A stretch of 64,000 bases of DNA, taken from positions 2,232,001-2,296,000 of the forward strand of contig NZ_CP060717.1 of the NCBI RefSeq assembly GCF_014396585.1, in the 5' to 3' direction. A program made the translations under genes and the position numbers. How positions within the stretch are numbered: position 1 is the stretch's first letter; each line of letters opens with the position of its first letter. Below are positions 21,712-30,433 of the stretch, piece by piece. Source of the DNA: Sphingomonas rhizophila. GTDB taxonomy: Bacteria; Pseudomonadota; Alphaproteobacteria; Sphingomonadales; Sphingomonadaceae. The notes beneath the pieces are model-generated. The model was not told the origin of the DNA. It searched no databases and worked only from the letters and a program-made list of their open reading frames with translations.

Positions 21712-22696
21712 TGCGATTCGGGGCGCGGCGGCCGGCTGAGGATCGCCTCGAGGACATGGTCGACGTCGAGGCTTCCGTCGAGCAGCGCCGCGACCGCACC
21801 GACGATCGGCATGTCGATCTCGCGCTCGGCCGCGATCTTTGCCAGCACCGGCGCGGTGTGCGCGCCTTCCGCGACCGTGCGGCGGTCGGCCATCAGGTCA
21901 GTCGCCCTGCGCCCTTCACCGAGTGCCTTGCCGAGCGAGAAGTTGCGGCTGCTGGTGGAAGAGCAGGTGAGAACGAGGTCGCCGAGGCCGCTCAGTCCCG
22001 CCAATGTCTCGCGCCGCGCGCCGACCGCGAGACCGAAGCGGGTCATTTCCGCGAAACCGCGCGCGATGAGGGCCGCTCGCGCATTCTGGCCGAGGCCACG
22101 CCCTTCGACCACGCCGCAGGCGATGGCGAGGACGTTCTTGACCGCCCGCCGACTTCGGCGCCCGCGACATCATCGGTCAAATAGGCGCGGAAGGACGGAC
22201 GGGCGATCCGGGCGCGAAGCTGTTGCGCCAGATCCTGGTCCTCGCATGCCAGTGTTACCGCCGTTGGCAACCCGGCCGCCACTTCATGGGCGAAGGTGGG
22301 GCCGGACAGGACGGCGACCGGCAAGGAAGGACACACTTCGCGCGCGACCTGGTGGAGCATCTGGCCGCTGCCTTCCTCGATGCCCTTCGAACAGAGGACC
22401 AGCGGCTTGCCTGGACAAGGCGAGCGCGACAGGACCGCGCGCATGTGCTGGGCCGGCGTGACGACCAGCCACGCGTCGGCGCGCGTCAGGTCGGAGAAAT
22501 TGGCCGTCGCGCGGATCGACGGAGAGAGCTTCAGCCCCTTCAGATAGACCGGGTTCTCGTGGATCGAATTGACCGCCGCCACGACGTCATCTTCAAGAGC
22601 CCACAGCAGGACGTCCCGACCGTCAGCCGCCGCGACCTGCGCCAGCGCAGTGCCCCACGCGCCCCCTCCGATGACCGCTAACCGCTCCACGCTCAT
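21708..22696 (-). CDS. gpsA: NAD(P)-dependent glycerol-3-phosphate dehydrogenase, interrupted by one frameshift
   Basis: GpsA reduces dihydroxyacetone phosphate to sn-glycerol 3-phosphate, the phospholipid backbone. The N-terminal Rossmann motif is VIGGGAWGTALAQ (about residue 8), with SGPTFAHEVAAGLPTA near 140. The second frame carries GLGQNARAALIARGFAEM and LSGLGDLVLTCSS. The break is at the three-C run 22145-22147; adding one base restores AEVGGAVKNVLAIA and gives about 329 residues. The start overlaps the tsaD stop as ATGA, suggesting a tsaD-gpsA operon. Confidence 0.93.
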
Positions 22697-23724
22697 GCCT
22701 TCACCCCCGCCCCGCGCACCTTGTCACCTTCGGGATCGAGCGGCCAGCGCGCACGCGCCGGCGTTTCCAACCCGTCGGTCAGTCCCAACGCAAACCGTTC
22801 GGCACCCGCCCAGCCGATCATGGCCGCATTGTCGGTGCACAGCCAACCGGGCGGCACCGCGAAGGCCCGACCGTGTTCCGCCGCCAGCGCCTCCAGGGCC
22901 GTGCGAACCGACCGGTTCGCCGCGACCCCGCCGGCGACGACAAGGCTGGGCGCGTCGCTGACTTCCAGCGCCCGCCGCGTGCGATCGACGAAACAATCGA
23001 CCACCGCCTGCTGGAAAGAGGCGGCGATATCCTCCGGCCGATGATCGCCCGAGGCAACCACGCGCTGCACCGCGGCCTTGAGGCCGGCGAAGCTGAAGTG
23101 CGGCTCTTTCGACCCCAGCAATGGCCGGGGCAGCGGCACTGCCTTCGCGTCGCCTTCCGCCGCGAGCGCCTCGATCGCCGGGCCGCCGGGATAGCCGAGG
23201 CCGAGCAGCTTGGCCGCCTTGTCGAACGCTTCGCCCGCCGCATCGTCGATGGTCGTCGCCAGCCGCCGATACTCGCCGATGCCGCGCACCTCGAGCAACT
23301 GGCAGTGGCCGCCGCTGGCGAGCAGCAGGAGGTATGGAAAGTCGAGGTCGGCATCGACCAGCCGCGGGCTGAGGGCATGGCCTTCGAGGTGATTGACGGC
23401 CACCAGCGGCTTTCCGGTAGCGAGGCTCAAGCCCTTCCCGGCCATCAGCCCGACCATCACGCCACCGATCAGGCCCGGACCGGCGGTCGCGGCGATCGCG
23501 TCGATGTCCGACACCACGACGTCAGCGTCGGCCAGTACCTGGCGCACCAGGCCGGGAAGAATTTCGACATGGGCGCGCGCGGCGATTTCGGGGACGACAC
23601 CGCCGAACGGGCGATGCGCCTCATTCTGGCCGACCACGGCTTGCGCCAGGATCTGCCGGTCACTGGTGACCAGCGCCGCCGCGCTGTCGTCGCACGAGGA
23701 TTCAAGGGCGAGGATCAGGGCCAT
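22693..23724 (-). CDS. tsaD: tRNA N6-threonylcarbamoyladenosine transferase
   Basis: TsaD transfers the threonylcarbamoyl group to A37 of ANN-decoding tRNAs together with TsaB and TsaE. The 343-residue protein begins ILALESSCDDSAAAL, has the metal-binding histidines in VNHLEGHALSPR (about residue 110), a phosphate-binding region LLASGGHCQLLEV and the C-terminal VAGGVAANRSVR. I chose the ATG before ALILALESS because upstream codons give an unconserved leader. It is divergent from hemC across 50 bp, which must hold both promoters. Confidence 0.97.
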   Translation of the reverse strand: MALILALESSCDDSAAALVTSDRQILAQAVVGQNEAHRPFGGVVPEIAARAHVEILPGLVRQVLADADVVVSDIDAIAATAGPGLIGGVMVGLMAGKGLSLATGKPLVAVNHLEGHALSPRLVDADLDFPYLLLLASGGHCQLLEVRGIGEYRRLATTIDDAAGEAFDKAAKLLGLGYPGGPAIEALAAEGDAKAVPLPRPLLGSKEPHFSFAGLKAAVQRVVASGDHRPEDIAASFQQAVVDCFVDRTRRALEVSDAPSLVVAGGVAANRSVRTALEALAAEHGRAFAVPPGWLCTDNAAMIGWAGAERFALGLTDGLETPARARWPLDPEGDKVRGAGVKA

Positions 23725-23774
23725 GTGCCGCGCCCTTTGCCTCAAGCGGCCGGTTTGCGCTAGCGCGGCGGACG

Positions 23775-24698
23775 ATGAGCCAGACAACCCTCACTCTCGG
23801 CACGCGCGGATCGCCGCTTGCCCTTGCCCAGGCGCGGATGACGGCGGCAGCGCTGGAGCAAGCCCACGGCTGGCCGGCGGGATCGGTGGCGCTGGCGGTC
23901 GTCAAGACCAGCGGCGACCGGATCCAGGACCGGCCGCTGGCCGATATCGGCGGCAAGGCGCTGTGGACCAAGGAACTCGACCTCGCCCTTTTGGCAGGCG
24001 AGACCCATGCCTCGGTTCATTCGATGAAGGATGTCGAAAGTGACCGTCCTGACACCTTACGGATCGCCGCGATGCTGCCCCGTGCCGACGTCCGCGACCG
24101 GCTGATCGGCGCTGGATCGGTCGCCGACCTCCCGCAGGGCGCCGTCGTGGGCAGCAGCAGCCCGCGCCGGGCGGCGCAGCTTCGCCGGTTGCGACCCGAC
24201 CTCAACGTAGTGCCGATCCGTGGCAACGTCGATACGCGTCTAGCCAAGCGGGAAACGGGCGACGTCGACGCGACGCTGTTGGCGGCGGCTGGCCTTGACC
24301 GCTTGGGACGTGGCGACGTCGGCAATGCCATCCCCCTCGATCAGATGCTCCCCGCCCCGGCGCAGGCGGCAATCGGGATCGAATGCCGCAGCGACGACGC
24401 CGCGACGGCGGCACTTCTGCAGCCCATCGACCACAGCGACACGCACGCCGCGGTGCTCGCCGAACGCGCGTTCACCTTGGCGCTGGGGGGCAGTTGTCAT
24501 TCGCCGGTGGCCGCCTTGGCCGTAATCGACGCGGGGGCAGTCGACCTGCGGGTCGAACTGCTGAGCGAGGACGGGGCGGAGCATCTTACCCAGCGGGCGC
24601 GCTTTACGGTCGGCGATCTCGACGGACCGGCGGCGCTCGGGCGCCACATGCTGGCCGATGCGCCGCCGTCGATCCGCCGTCTGTTCGAGGGCGGTTGA
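23775..24698 (+). CDS. hemC: Hydroxymethylbilane synthase (porphobilinogen deaminase)
   Basis: HemC joins four porphobilinogens into hydroxymethylbilane in haem synthesis. The 307-residue product starts TLTLGTRGSPLALAQARM, has the DGR-equivalent strand ALWTKELDLALLAGETHASVHSMKDV, and the dipyrromethane-cofactor cysteine in LGGSCHSPVAAL near residue 240. Length matches the family. Its TGA overlaps the TTG start of hemD. The divergent partner is tsaD. Confidence 0.97.
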   Translation: MSQTTLTLGTRGSPLALAQARMTAAALEQAHGWPAGSVALAVVKTSGDRIQDRPLADIGGKALWTKELDLALLAGETHASVHSMKDVESDRPDTLRIAAMLPRADVRDRLIGAGSVADLPQGAVVGSSSPRRAAQLRRLRPDLNVVPIRGNVDTRLAKRETGDVDATLLAAAGLDRLGRGDVGNAIPLDQMLPAPAQAAIGIECRSDDAATAALLQPIDHSDTHAAVLAERAFTLALGGSCHSPVAALAVIDAGAVDLRVELLSEDGAEHLTQRARFTVGDLDGPAALGRHMLADAPPSIRRLFEGG

Positions 24699-25354
24699 GA
24701 CCGCTCGTCCTCCTTCGCCCGGAGCCGGGGCTGTCGGCAAGCGCCGCGCGAGCGCGGGCGCTGGGTCTCGACGTCATCGAAGCGCCGCTTTTCGCGGTGG
24801 CGCCGGTCGCGTGGAACGTCAGCGACCCCGAGGGTTTCGACGGCCTCCTGCTGACAAGTGCCAATGCCATCCGCCACGGTGGGACGGGCCTGGAGATCCT
24901 GCACAACCTGCCGGTTCATGCGGTCGGGGACGCCACCGCTGACGCCGCTCGCGCCGCCGGGTTCACGGTCCAGTCGGTTGGATCAGGTGGCATCGAGGAC
25001 CTGTTGAGAGAAATTCCGGGCGACCGCCGCCTCCTGCATCTGGCCGGCGAAGATCGGATGGAAATTGGGGACGTCCTCCGATCGATCACGAGCATCGTCG
25101 TTTATCGTTCGGTGGCGACGGACCCACCGGCACTGCCGACATCGGACGTCGTGATTGCCGTGCATAGCCCGCGTGCCGGGCAACGGCTGGCCGAACTGGT
25201 CGGTGAGCGGTCGAGCGTCCGGATCGCCGCGATCAGCAGGGCCGCGGCCGCGGCGTGCGGAGACGGGTGGGAATCGGTCGAGGCGGCGGATCAACCGGAC
25301 GATTCGTCGCTTCTGGCCCTTGCCGCGCGGCTGTGCCAAACATCGCCTCAATGA
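24695..25354 (+). CDS. hemD: Uroporphyrinogen-III synthase
   Basis: HemD cyclises hydroxymethylbilane with ring D inversion. The 219-residue product is of the usual length and low sequence conservation: LRPEPGLSASAARARALGL at the N-terminus, DGLLLTSANAIRH near residue 50, and the C-terminal lobe with AAISRAAAAACGDGW. It starts at TTG within the hemC stop (TTGA) and ends inside the ATG of the next gene. The hemC-hemD position makes the call firm despite weak conservation. Confidence 0.9.
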   Translation: MRPLVLLRPEPGLSASAARARALGLDVIEAPLFAVAPVAWNVSDPEGFDGLLLTSANAIRHGGTGLEILHNLPVHAVGDATADAARAAGFTVQSVGSGGIEDLLREIPGDRRLLHLAGEDRMEIGDVLRSITSIVVYRSVATDPPALPTSDVVIAVHSPRAGQRLAELVGERSSVRIAAISRAAAAACGDGWESVEAADQPDDSSLLALAARLCQTSPQ

Positions 25355-26163
25355 ACGCAAGTACCGCTCAACCGGCCCCGAGCTGGATCGCGTGCCTCGC
25401 CTGGGCCCTGCTGCTGCTCATCGCGGGCGCCGCGCTTGCCATTTGGGGATTATCGCGCTGGCAGGGGGGCGCGCGCTTCTTCGGTGTCGCACCCGAGGCC
25501 GCCGCGACGGCGCCGGCCACGCCGGTTCGCCTCGGCCCGCCCGCAGCTGCAGCGCCAGCAGCGCCGGCCGCGGTGCCCGCCGATGATGTCCGCCTGGCGA
25601 CGCTCGAAAGTCGTCTCGACCTCGTCGAGAATGCCACCGAGCGCGCCGAGGGCACTGCCGGCCGGGCCAACGCATTGCTGGTCGCCTTCGCCGCGCGGCG
25701 GGCGATCGAACGCGGCGTTGCCCTTGGCTACCTCGAGCCTTTGTTGATCGATCGCTTCGGGCGCGGGCATGAGCGCGCGGTCGGCGTCGTGATCACCGCT
25801 GGCCGCACGCCACAAACGCTGGACTCGCTGGTCGACGAATTCGACAGGATCGGTCCGCTGTTACGCGGCCCAGCCCCCAACGAGAGCTGGTGGACGGGGT
25901 TCGAGCGGGAATTGGGGTCGCTGGTATCCATCCACCGGTCCGACCGCCCTAACCCTCTACCCGCGGCGCGTTACGAACGCGCCGCCGCGCTGCTCAAGTC
26001 GGGCAAGGTCGACGGCGCGCTGGCCGAAACCATGCGGCTACCGGGCGCAAGCCGGCCCGAGGCGGCGGCCTGGATCGCGCGCGCCCGGCGGCAGGTCCTC
26101 GTGATGCGCGCGCTGGACGAGATCGAAAGCGCAGCCCTGCTCGGCGGTCCGCCAACCTCGTAA
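25351..26163 (+). CDS. Mitofilin/HemX-like inner membrane protein
   Basis: The product is 270 residues: a single N-terminal transmembrane helix (ACLAWALLLLIAGAALAIWG), an Ala/Pro-rich linker, then a short coiled coil (LESRLDLVENATERAEGTAG) and a helical C-terminal domain. In alphaproteobacteria a COG4223/mitofilin-like gene regularly follows hemCD. It is related in position to HemX and in domain plan to mitochondrial Mic60, where it shapes membranes. The start ATG overlaps the hemD stop. No enzymatic motif is visible. Confidence 0.75.
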   Translation: MNASTAQPAPSWIACLAWALLLLIAGAALAIWGLSRWQGGARFFGVAPEAAATAPATPVRLGPPAAAAPAAPAAVPADDVRLATLESRLDLVENATERAEGTAGRANALLVAFAARRAIERGVALGYLEPLLIDRFGRGHERAVGVVITAGRTPQTLDSLVDEFDRIGPLLRGPAPNESWWTGFERELGSLVSIHRSDRPNPLPAARYERAAALLKSGKVDGALAETMRLPGASRPEAAAWIARARRQVLVMRALDEIESAALLGGPPTS

Positions 26164-26280
26164 AGGGTTGGCAGCGTGGCCCGACCATGCGAATCCTTGC
26201 CGTGCGCGGGCAAGCTTGAGTTCAGTCGAGCCGAGCTAACGCCTTGCCGGGATTGATGATTGGGTGGGGAAACTGGCTTC

Positions 26281-27345
26281 ATGACGTCAGCGTTGGTGCG
26301 CCGTTTGATTTGGCTCCTAGCGAGTTCGGGGGGCCTGGTTGGCGCCGCCTCCGCAGCGCAGCAGGTCGACCCGCTGGCCCCGCTTGCGTCGCCTCCGACC
26401 GCGGTCCCGGGCCCGGAAGCGCTTCGCGCCCGGATCAGGGAGATTGGCCGATCGTTCGACGGCAAGGCCGGCATTGCCATCGTCAACCTTCGCGACGGCT
26501 GGGAGGCCTCCTGGAACGGCGACACCCTGTTCCCACAGCAAAGCTGTTCGAAACTGTGGGTCGCGATCACCGCGATGGACGCGGTCGACAAGGGCCGCAT
26601 CAGTCTGGATGACAAGGTCACGCTTGGCCGGGACGACCTGACCCTGTTCCACCAGCCGTTGGCGGCCAAGGTTCTCGGCGGCGGCCACACGACGACGCTG
26701 AACGCCCTGTTGTTCACCGCGATCACCGAAAGCGACAATACCGCCAACGACAAGCTGATGCGCTCGATCGGCGGGCCGCAACGCGTGCGCGACATGATCC
26801 AGAACAAGGGTCTCGGCGCGATTCGCTTTTACGAGGGCGAGCGGGCTCTCCAGTCCAAGATCGCCGGACTGATCTGGAGCCAGAGCTATTCGATCGGCGA
26901 TGCCTTCTACAAGGCTCGCAGCGCGCTGCCGATGTCGGTGCGGCAGGCATCGTTCAACCGTTACCTGTCCGACCCCTACGACGGCGCGTCTCCCCACGCG
27001 ATCGCCAACGCGCTGGCCCGATTGAAGAAGGGCGAATTGCTGTCACCTTCGTCGACGTCGAAACTGCTCAACACGATGGGCCGTACGCGAACTGGCAAGG
27101 CCCGGGTTCGTGCCGCGCTGGCGCCCGGATGGCATTGGAATCACAAGACCGGCACCGGCCAGGTGCTGAACGGTCGGATCGGCGGTATCAACGACATCGG
27201 CCTGCTCACGGCGCCCGACGGAACGGTCTATGCGATGGCGCTAATGTCCATTCCCAACAAGTCGGACGGTGCGGCACAGGGCATGATGCAAACCGTGACA
27301 AGGGCCGTCATCGCCGCGCACCAGACCCGTGTCGCTAGCCGCTGA
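26281..27345 (+). CDS. Class A beta-lactamase-like serine hydrolase
   Basis: The product is 354 residues with an N-terminal export signal (VRRLIWLLASSGGLVGAASA). The three class A motifs are present: SxxK as SCSK near residue 87, SDN in ESDNTAND near 155, and KTG in HKTGTGQ near 290. The span between SDN and KTG is longer than in TEM-type enzymes. The ExxLN omega-loop motif is not clear: ERALQ is the nearest match, and RQASFN sits before the helix that follows. It could be a true beta-lactamase or a penicillin-interacting hydrolase. The 3' end overlaps the 2OG-oxygenase start by 17 bp. Confidence 0.8.
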   Translation: MTSALVRRLIWLLASSGGLVGAASAAQQVDPLAPLASPPTAVPGPEALRARIREIGRSFDGKAGIAIVNLRDGWEASWNGDTLFPQQSCSKLWVAITAMDAVDKGRISLDDKVTLGRDDLTLFHQPLAAKVLGGGHTTTLNALLFTAITESDNTANDKLMRSIGGPQRVRDMIQNKGLGAIRFYEGERALQSKIAGLIWSQSYSIGDAFYKARSALPMSVRQASFNRYLSDPYDGASPHAIANALARLKKGELLSPSSTSKLLNTMGRTRTGKARVRAALAPGWHWNHKTGTGQVLNGRIGGINDIGLLTAPDGTVYAMALMSIPNKSDGAAQGMMQTVTRAVIAAHQTRVASR

Positions 27346-27976
27346 CGCCACTGCCGTCGCGGCGCGGCTCGCTTGCCGCCCCGGGGCCCAGCGGGTGCCG
27401 AGCCGGGATCTTGAACTTTTCATCGTCCGCCGCTTTCTGGATGCGGACACTTGTGCGGCGTTGTGCGACCTGATCGATCGGCGGCGACGGCCCTCGGAAA
27501 TTGCGGACGACCGCGGCGATCCGAAGTTCCGCACCAGCGAAACCTGCGACCTGGATTCGTCCGATCCGCTGGTTGGCGCGATCGACCGCCAACTCTGCGC
27601 CGCGCTGGGAATCGATCCGGCGTTCGGTGAGCCGATCCAGGGCCAGCGCTACGCTCTCGGGCAGGAGTTCAAGGCCCACACCGACACCTTCAACCCGGGA
27701 GGGGCGGATTTTTATCGGTTTTGCGCCGACCAAGGGCAACGGACATGGACCGCCATGCTCTATCTCAACCAGCCCGAGGACGGCGGCGCGACGCGTTTCA
27801 AAGTGATCGGCAAGTCGGTCCAGCCCGAAACCGGCAAGTTGCTGGCGTGGAATAACCTGCTGCCTGATGGCCTGCCCAACGAAGCCACGCTTCACCAGGG
27901 CATGAAGGTGCGCAAGGGCACCAAATACATCATCACCAAATGGTTTCGGCAGTTTCCAAGCGACAAGTCGTCTTAG
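27329..27976 (+). CDS. 2OG-Fe(II) oxygenase, prolyl 4-hydroxylase type
   Basis: The 215-residue protein has the iron-binding facial triad HTD (in FKAHTDTFNPG, near residue 116) and a distal His in ATLHQGMKVRKGTKYI followed by a 2-oxoglutarate-binding Lys. This is the P4H alpha-subunit-like family. Such bacterial enzymes hydroxylate proline in proteins; the target here is unknown. Translation starts at GTG within the end of the beta-lactamase-like gene, suggesting coupling. It ends 4 bp into msrA on the other strand. Confidence 0.85.
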   Translation: MSLAADATAVAARLACRPGAQRVPSRDLELFIVRRFLDADTCAALCDLIDRRRRPSEIADDRGDPKFRTSETCDLDSSDPLVGAIDRQLCAALGIDPAFGEPIQGQRYALGQEFKAHTDTFNPGGADFYRFCADQGQRTWTAMLYLNQPEDGGATRFKVIGKSVQPETGKLLAWNNLLPDGLPNEATLHQGMKVRKGTKYIITKWFRQFPSDKSS

Positions 27977-28625
27977 ACGTAAAGTTTCGGAAACAGCCGT
28001 CGCAGCGCGATGACCTTCGGCCGGTCGTTGACGACGATGTAAGGGTGGCGAGGATTCTTCGCCACGAAGTCCTGGTGATAGCTTTCGGCGGCGGTGAAAC
28101 GGCGCAGCGGTTCGACTTTCGTCACGATTGGACGCCGAAAGACGCGCGCCTTGCCGAGCTGCGCGATATAGGCACGCGCCTGCCGAGCTTGCGCCTGCGT
28201 CGTCGGGAACAAGGCGCCGCGATATTGCGTGCCGGTGTCCGGCCCCTGGCGATCGAGTTGGGTCGGATCGGTCGCCACCGAGAAGTATATCTGCAGGAGC
28301 TGAGCGTAGCTCACCTGGCGAGGGTCGAACGTGACGCGGACGGTTTCGGCATGGCCAGTACGGCCGCTGGAGACCGATTCGTACGTCGGTCGCTGCCCGC
28401 CGCCCCCTGCGTAGCCGGACACGGCGCTTTTCACGCCGCGGACATGGTCGAACACGCCTTCCACACCCCAGAAGCAGCCGCCGGCAAAGTAGGCAACCTC
28501 GATCGGGCGGGGTTAGCGATGGTCGTCAAAGGCCTTGGCGCGACCCGGTTGAGCTCGGCGGCCGACACCGTGTCGCTCAAGGCCGCAACGCCGACAACGG
28601 CAAGGAAAGCGGACGGAAGGAGCAT
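27973..28625 (-). CDS. msrA: Peptide methionine sulfoxide reductase MsrA, exported, interrupted by one frameshift
   Basis: The main part carries the MsrA core GYAGGGGQRPTYESVSSGRTGHAE and ESYHQDFVAKNP. The catalytic-site sequence FAGGCFWGVEGVFDH lies in frame just upstream of the first in-frame ATG. The N-terminal signal peptide (MLLPSAFLAVVGVAALSDTVSA) lies in another frame. The break is at the four-G run 28509-28512; one restored base gives about 217 residues with an export signal. The mature enzyme would reduce methionine-S-sulfoxide in the cell envelope. Confidence 0.88.
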
Positions 28626-28681
28626 GCGCACCGGCTTATTACGCGCAAGCGCGCTGACCGGATGCTGAATAATGGAAGAAA

Positions 28682-28756
28682 TGGAGCGGGCGAAGGGATT
28701 CGAACCCTCGACCCCAACCTTGGCAAGGTTGTGCTCTACCCCTGAGCTACGCCCGC
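28682..28756 (-). tRNA. tRNA-Gly (GCC)
   Basis: The minus strand folds into a complete cloverleaf. The acceptor stem GCGGGCG pairs with CGCCCGC, the D arm is GCTC/GAGC, and the anticodon stem CAACC/GGTTG encloses loop TTGCCAA with anticodon GCC. The T arm is GAGGG-TTCGAAT-CCCTT. The discriminator is T and the 3' CCA is encoded. The gene lies between msrA and the thioredoxin gene. Confidence 0.97.
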
Positions 28757-28901
28757 TCGATCTGGCGGACCGGCACAATGTCCCGGTCGGGTGGAGCGGG
28801 CGCCTAGCATCGGCTTTCCCGCCCCGCAAGCCCCTTCGCCGCCGCTTGCCGCCGAGCCCCCGGCGCCCATATGCGCGGGTGACGGCGTCGAAGGAGTATT
28901 T

Positions 28902-29804
28902 GTGGCGACACTGGGCATGACCGAAGCCGAACGCGAAGCGATCGAGCGTTTCCGCCGCGACGTCATCGAACCGTCGATGACCAGCCTCGTCATCCTCGAT
29001 TTCTGGGCGGAATGGTGCGGGCCGTGCAAGCAGCTTGGTCCGATCCTCGACAAGGTCGCCGCTGACTATGCCGATCGCGGCGTCGTCCTGGCCAAAATCG
29101 ACGTCGACACCGACAAGCTGATCGCCGCACAGTTCCAGGTCCAGTCGATCCCGACCGTCTACGCCCTGTTTCAGGGACAGCCGGTCGCCGACCTCACCAA
29201 TTACCGAACCGAGGGGCAGTTGACCCGAGCGCTCGACCAGTTGCTGGCGCAGCTGCCGGTAAAGGGCGAGGCGCAGAGCCTGGCGGCCCAGGTCGAGCCG
29301 CTGATCGCGATGGGCGAGGAAGTGCTGGCCGAAGGTGACGCAGCGCGGGCCGAATCGATCTTCGGCCAAATCCTCGACATGGATCCGGATCATCCCGAAG
29401 TGATCGGCGGCCTCGCCAGAGCGCAGATTCTTGGCGACAAGGTCGAAGAGGCGCGCGCCTTGCTCGATTCGCATACGGACATAGCGAATCATGCCGCAAT
29501 CTCGCGTGCCCGCGCGGCGCTGGAGCTAGCCAGCACGCCAGCGGTCGACGTGTCGGACGAGGAAGCGCGAATCGCGGCCAACCCCGACGACCACGACGCA
29601 CGCTTGGTCATCGCCAACGCCAGGGCTGCGGCGGGCGATCGCGACTCGGCGGCCGACCACCTGCTGGAAATCATCGCCCGGAACCGCGACTGGAACGACG
29701 GGGCGGCGCGGTCCCGCTTCCTGCAATTGCTGGAAGCATCGGGGCTCGGGGATCCCTGGGCTAGCGCACAGCGGCGGCGTTTGTCCGCGCTACTGTTCAC
29801 ATGA
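28902..29804 (+). CDS. Thioredoxin-domain co-chaperone (YbbN/CnoX-like)
   Basis: The 300-residue product has an N-terminal thioredoxin domain with the active site WAEWCGPCKQLGP near residue 40, followed by TPR-like helices (AESIFGQILDMDPDHPEVIGGLA). This is the YbbN/CnoX layout, which holds oxidised or unfolded clients for GroEL or DnaK. The start is GTG at a strong ribosome-binding site AAGGAG five bases upstream (28891-28896). It overlaps the LON-domain gene by 4 bp, a common pairing. Confidence 0.9.
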   Translation: MATLGMTEAEREAIERFRRDVIEPSMTSLVILDFWAEWCGPCKQLGPILDKVAADYADRGVVLAKIDVDTDKLIAAQFQVQSIPTVYALFQGQPVADLTNYRTEGQLTRALDQLLAQLPVKGEAQSLAAQVEPLIAMGEEVLAEGDAARAESIFGQILDMDPDHPEVIGGLARAQILGDKVEEARALLDSHTDIANHAAISRARAALELASTPAVDVSDEEARIAANPDDHDARLVIANARAAAGDRDSAADHLLEIIARNRDWNDGAARSRFLQLLEASGLGDPWASAQRRRLSALLFT

Positions 29805-30433
29805 TCGACCGGAAACCAGTCCGGGTCCCTCTCTTCCCGCTGGCCGGCGCAATCCTGTTCCCGCGCGCCCAGTTGCCTTTGCACATTTTCGAGGAGCGCT
29901 ATCGCGACATGGTTCGGGACGCGATGGCCGACCAGGGAAGGATCGCGATGATCCAGCCGTCGGGCCCGGGCGAACCGGCGCCGCTGTTCCGCGCCGGCTG
30001 CATCGGCGAGATCGTCGGGGTCGAGGAACTGGACGACGGGCGCTACAATATTGTCTTGCAGGGATCGAACCGCTTCCGGTTGATTGCCGAGGCCGACGTC
30101 GGCACGCTTTATCGACAGGCCGATGTCGACCTAGAGGCCTTCGACGATCGGGAGCCCGAGCCGTTGCCGCTGGCGATGAGAAGCGCGGTCGAGCAGGAAG
30201 CGCGGCGGTTCGGCGATGCTCTTGGGCTGATCGTCGACTGGGACGCGGTCGGGCAGCTGGACGACGAATTGCTGGTCAACGCCATTGCCCAGGTCGCGCC
30301 GTTCGACCCGGGCGCCAAACAGGCGTTGCTGGAAGAACCGACCCTGGCCGGACGCGCGGACCTTGTCGTCCAATTGATGCAGTTCCAGCGGATGGCGCCC
30401 GGCGGCGCCGACATCGGCCAGACGATCCAGTAG
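29801..30433 (+). CDS. LON substrate-binding domain protein
   Basis: This 210-residue protein consists of the LON N-terminal (PUA-like) domain without ATPase or protease parts: VRVPLFPLAGAILFPRAQLPLHIFEERYRDM at the start and GRYNIVLQGSNRFRLI in the middle. It is often encoded next to the thioredoxin/TPR gene and presumably takes part in protein quality control. The ATG overlaps the preceding stop. The function beyond substrate binding is unproven. Confidence 0.88.
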   Translation: MIDRKPVRVPLFPLAGAILFPRAQLPLHIFEERYRDMVRDAMADQGRIAMIQPSGPGEPAPLFRAGCIGEIVGVEELDDGRYNIVLQGSNRFRLIAEADVGTLYRQADVDLEAFDDREPEPLPLAMRSAVEQEARRFGDALGLIVDWDAVGQLDDELLVNAIAQVAPFDPGAKQALLEEPTLAGRADLVVQLMQFQRMAPGGADIGQTIQ

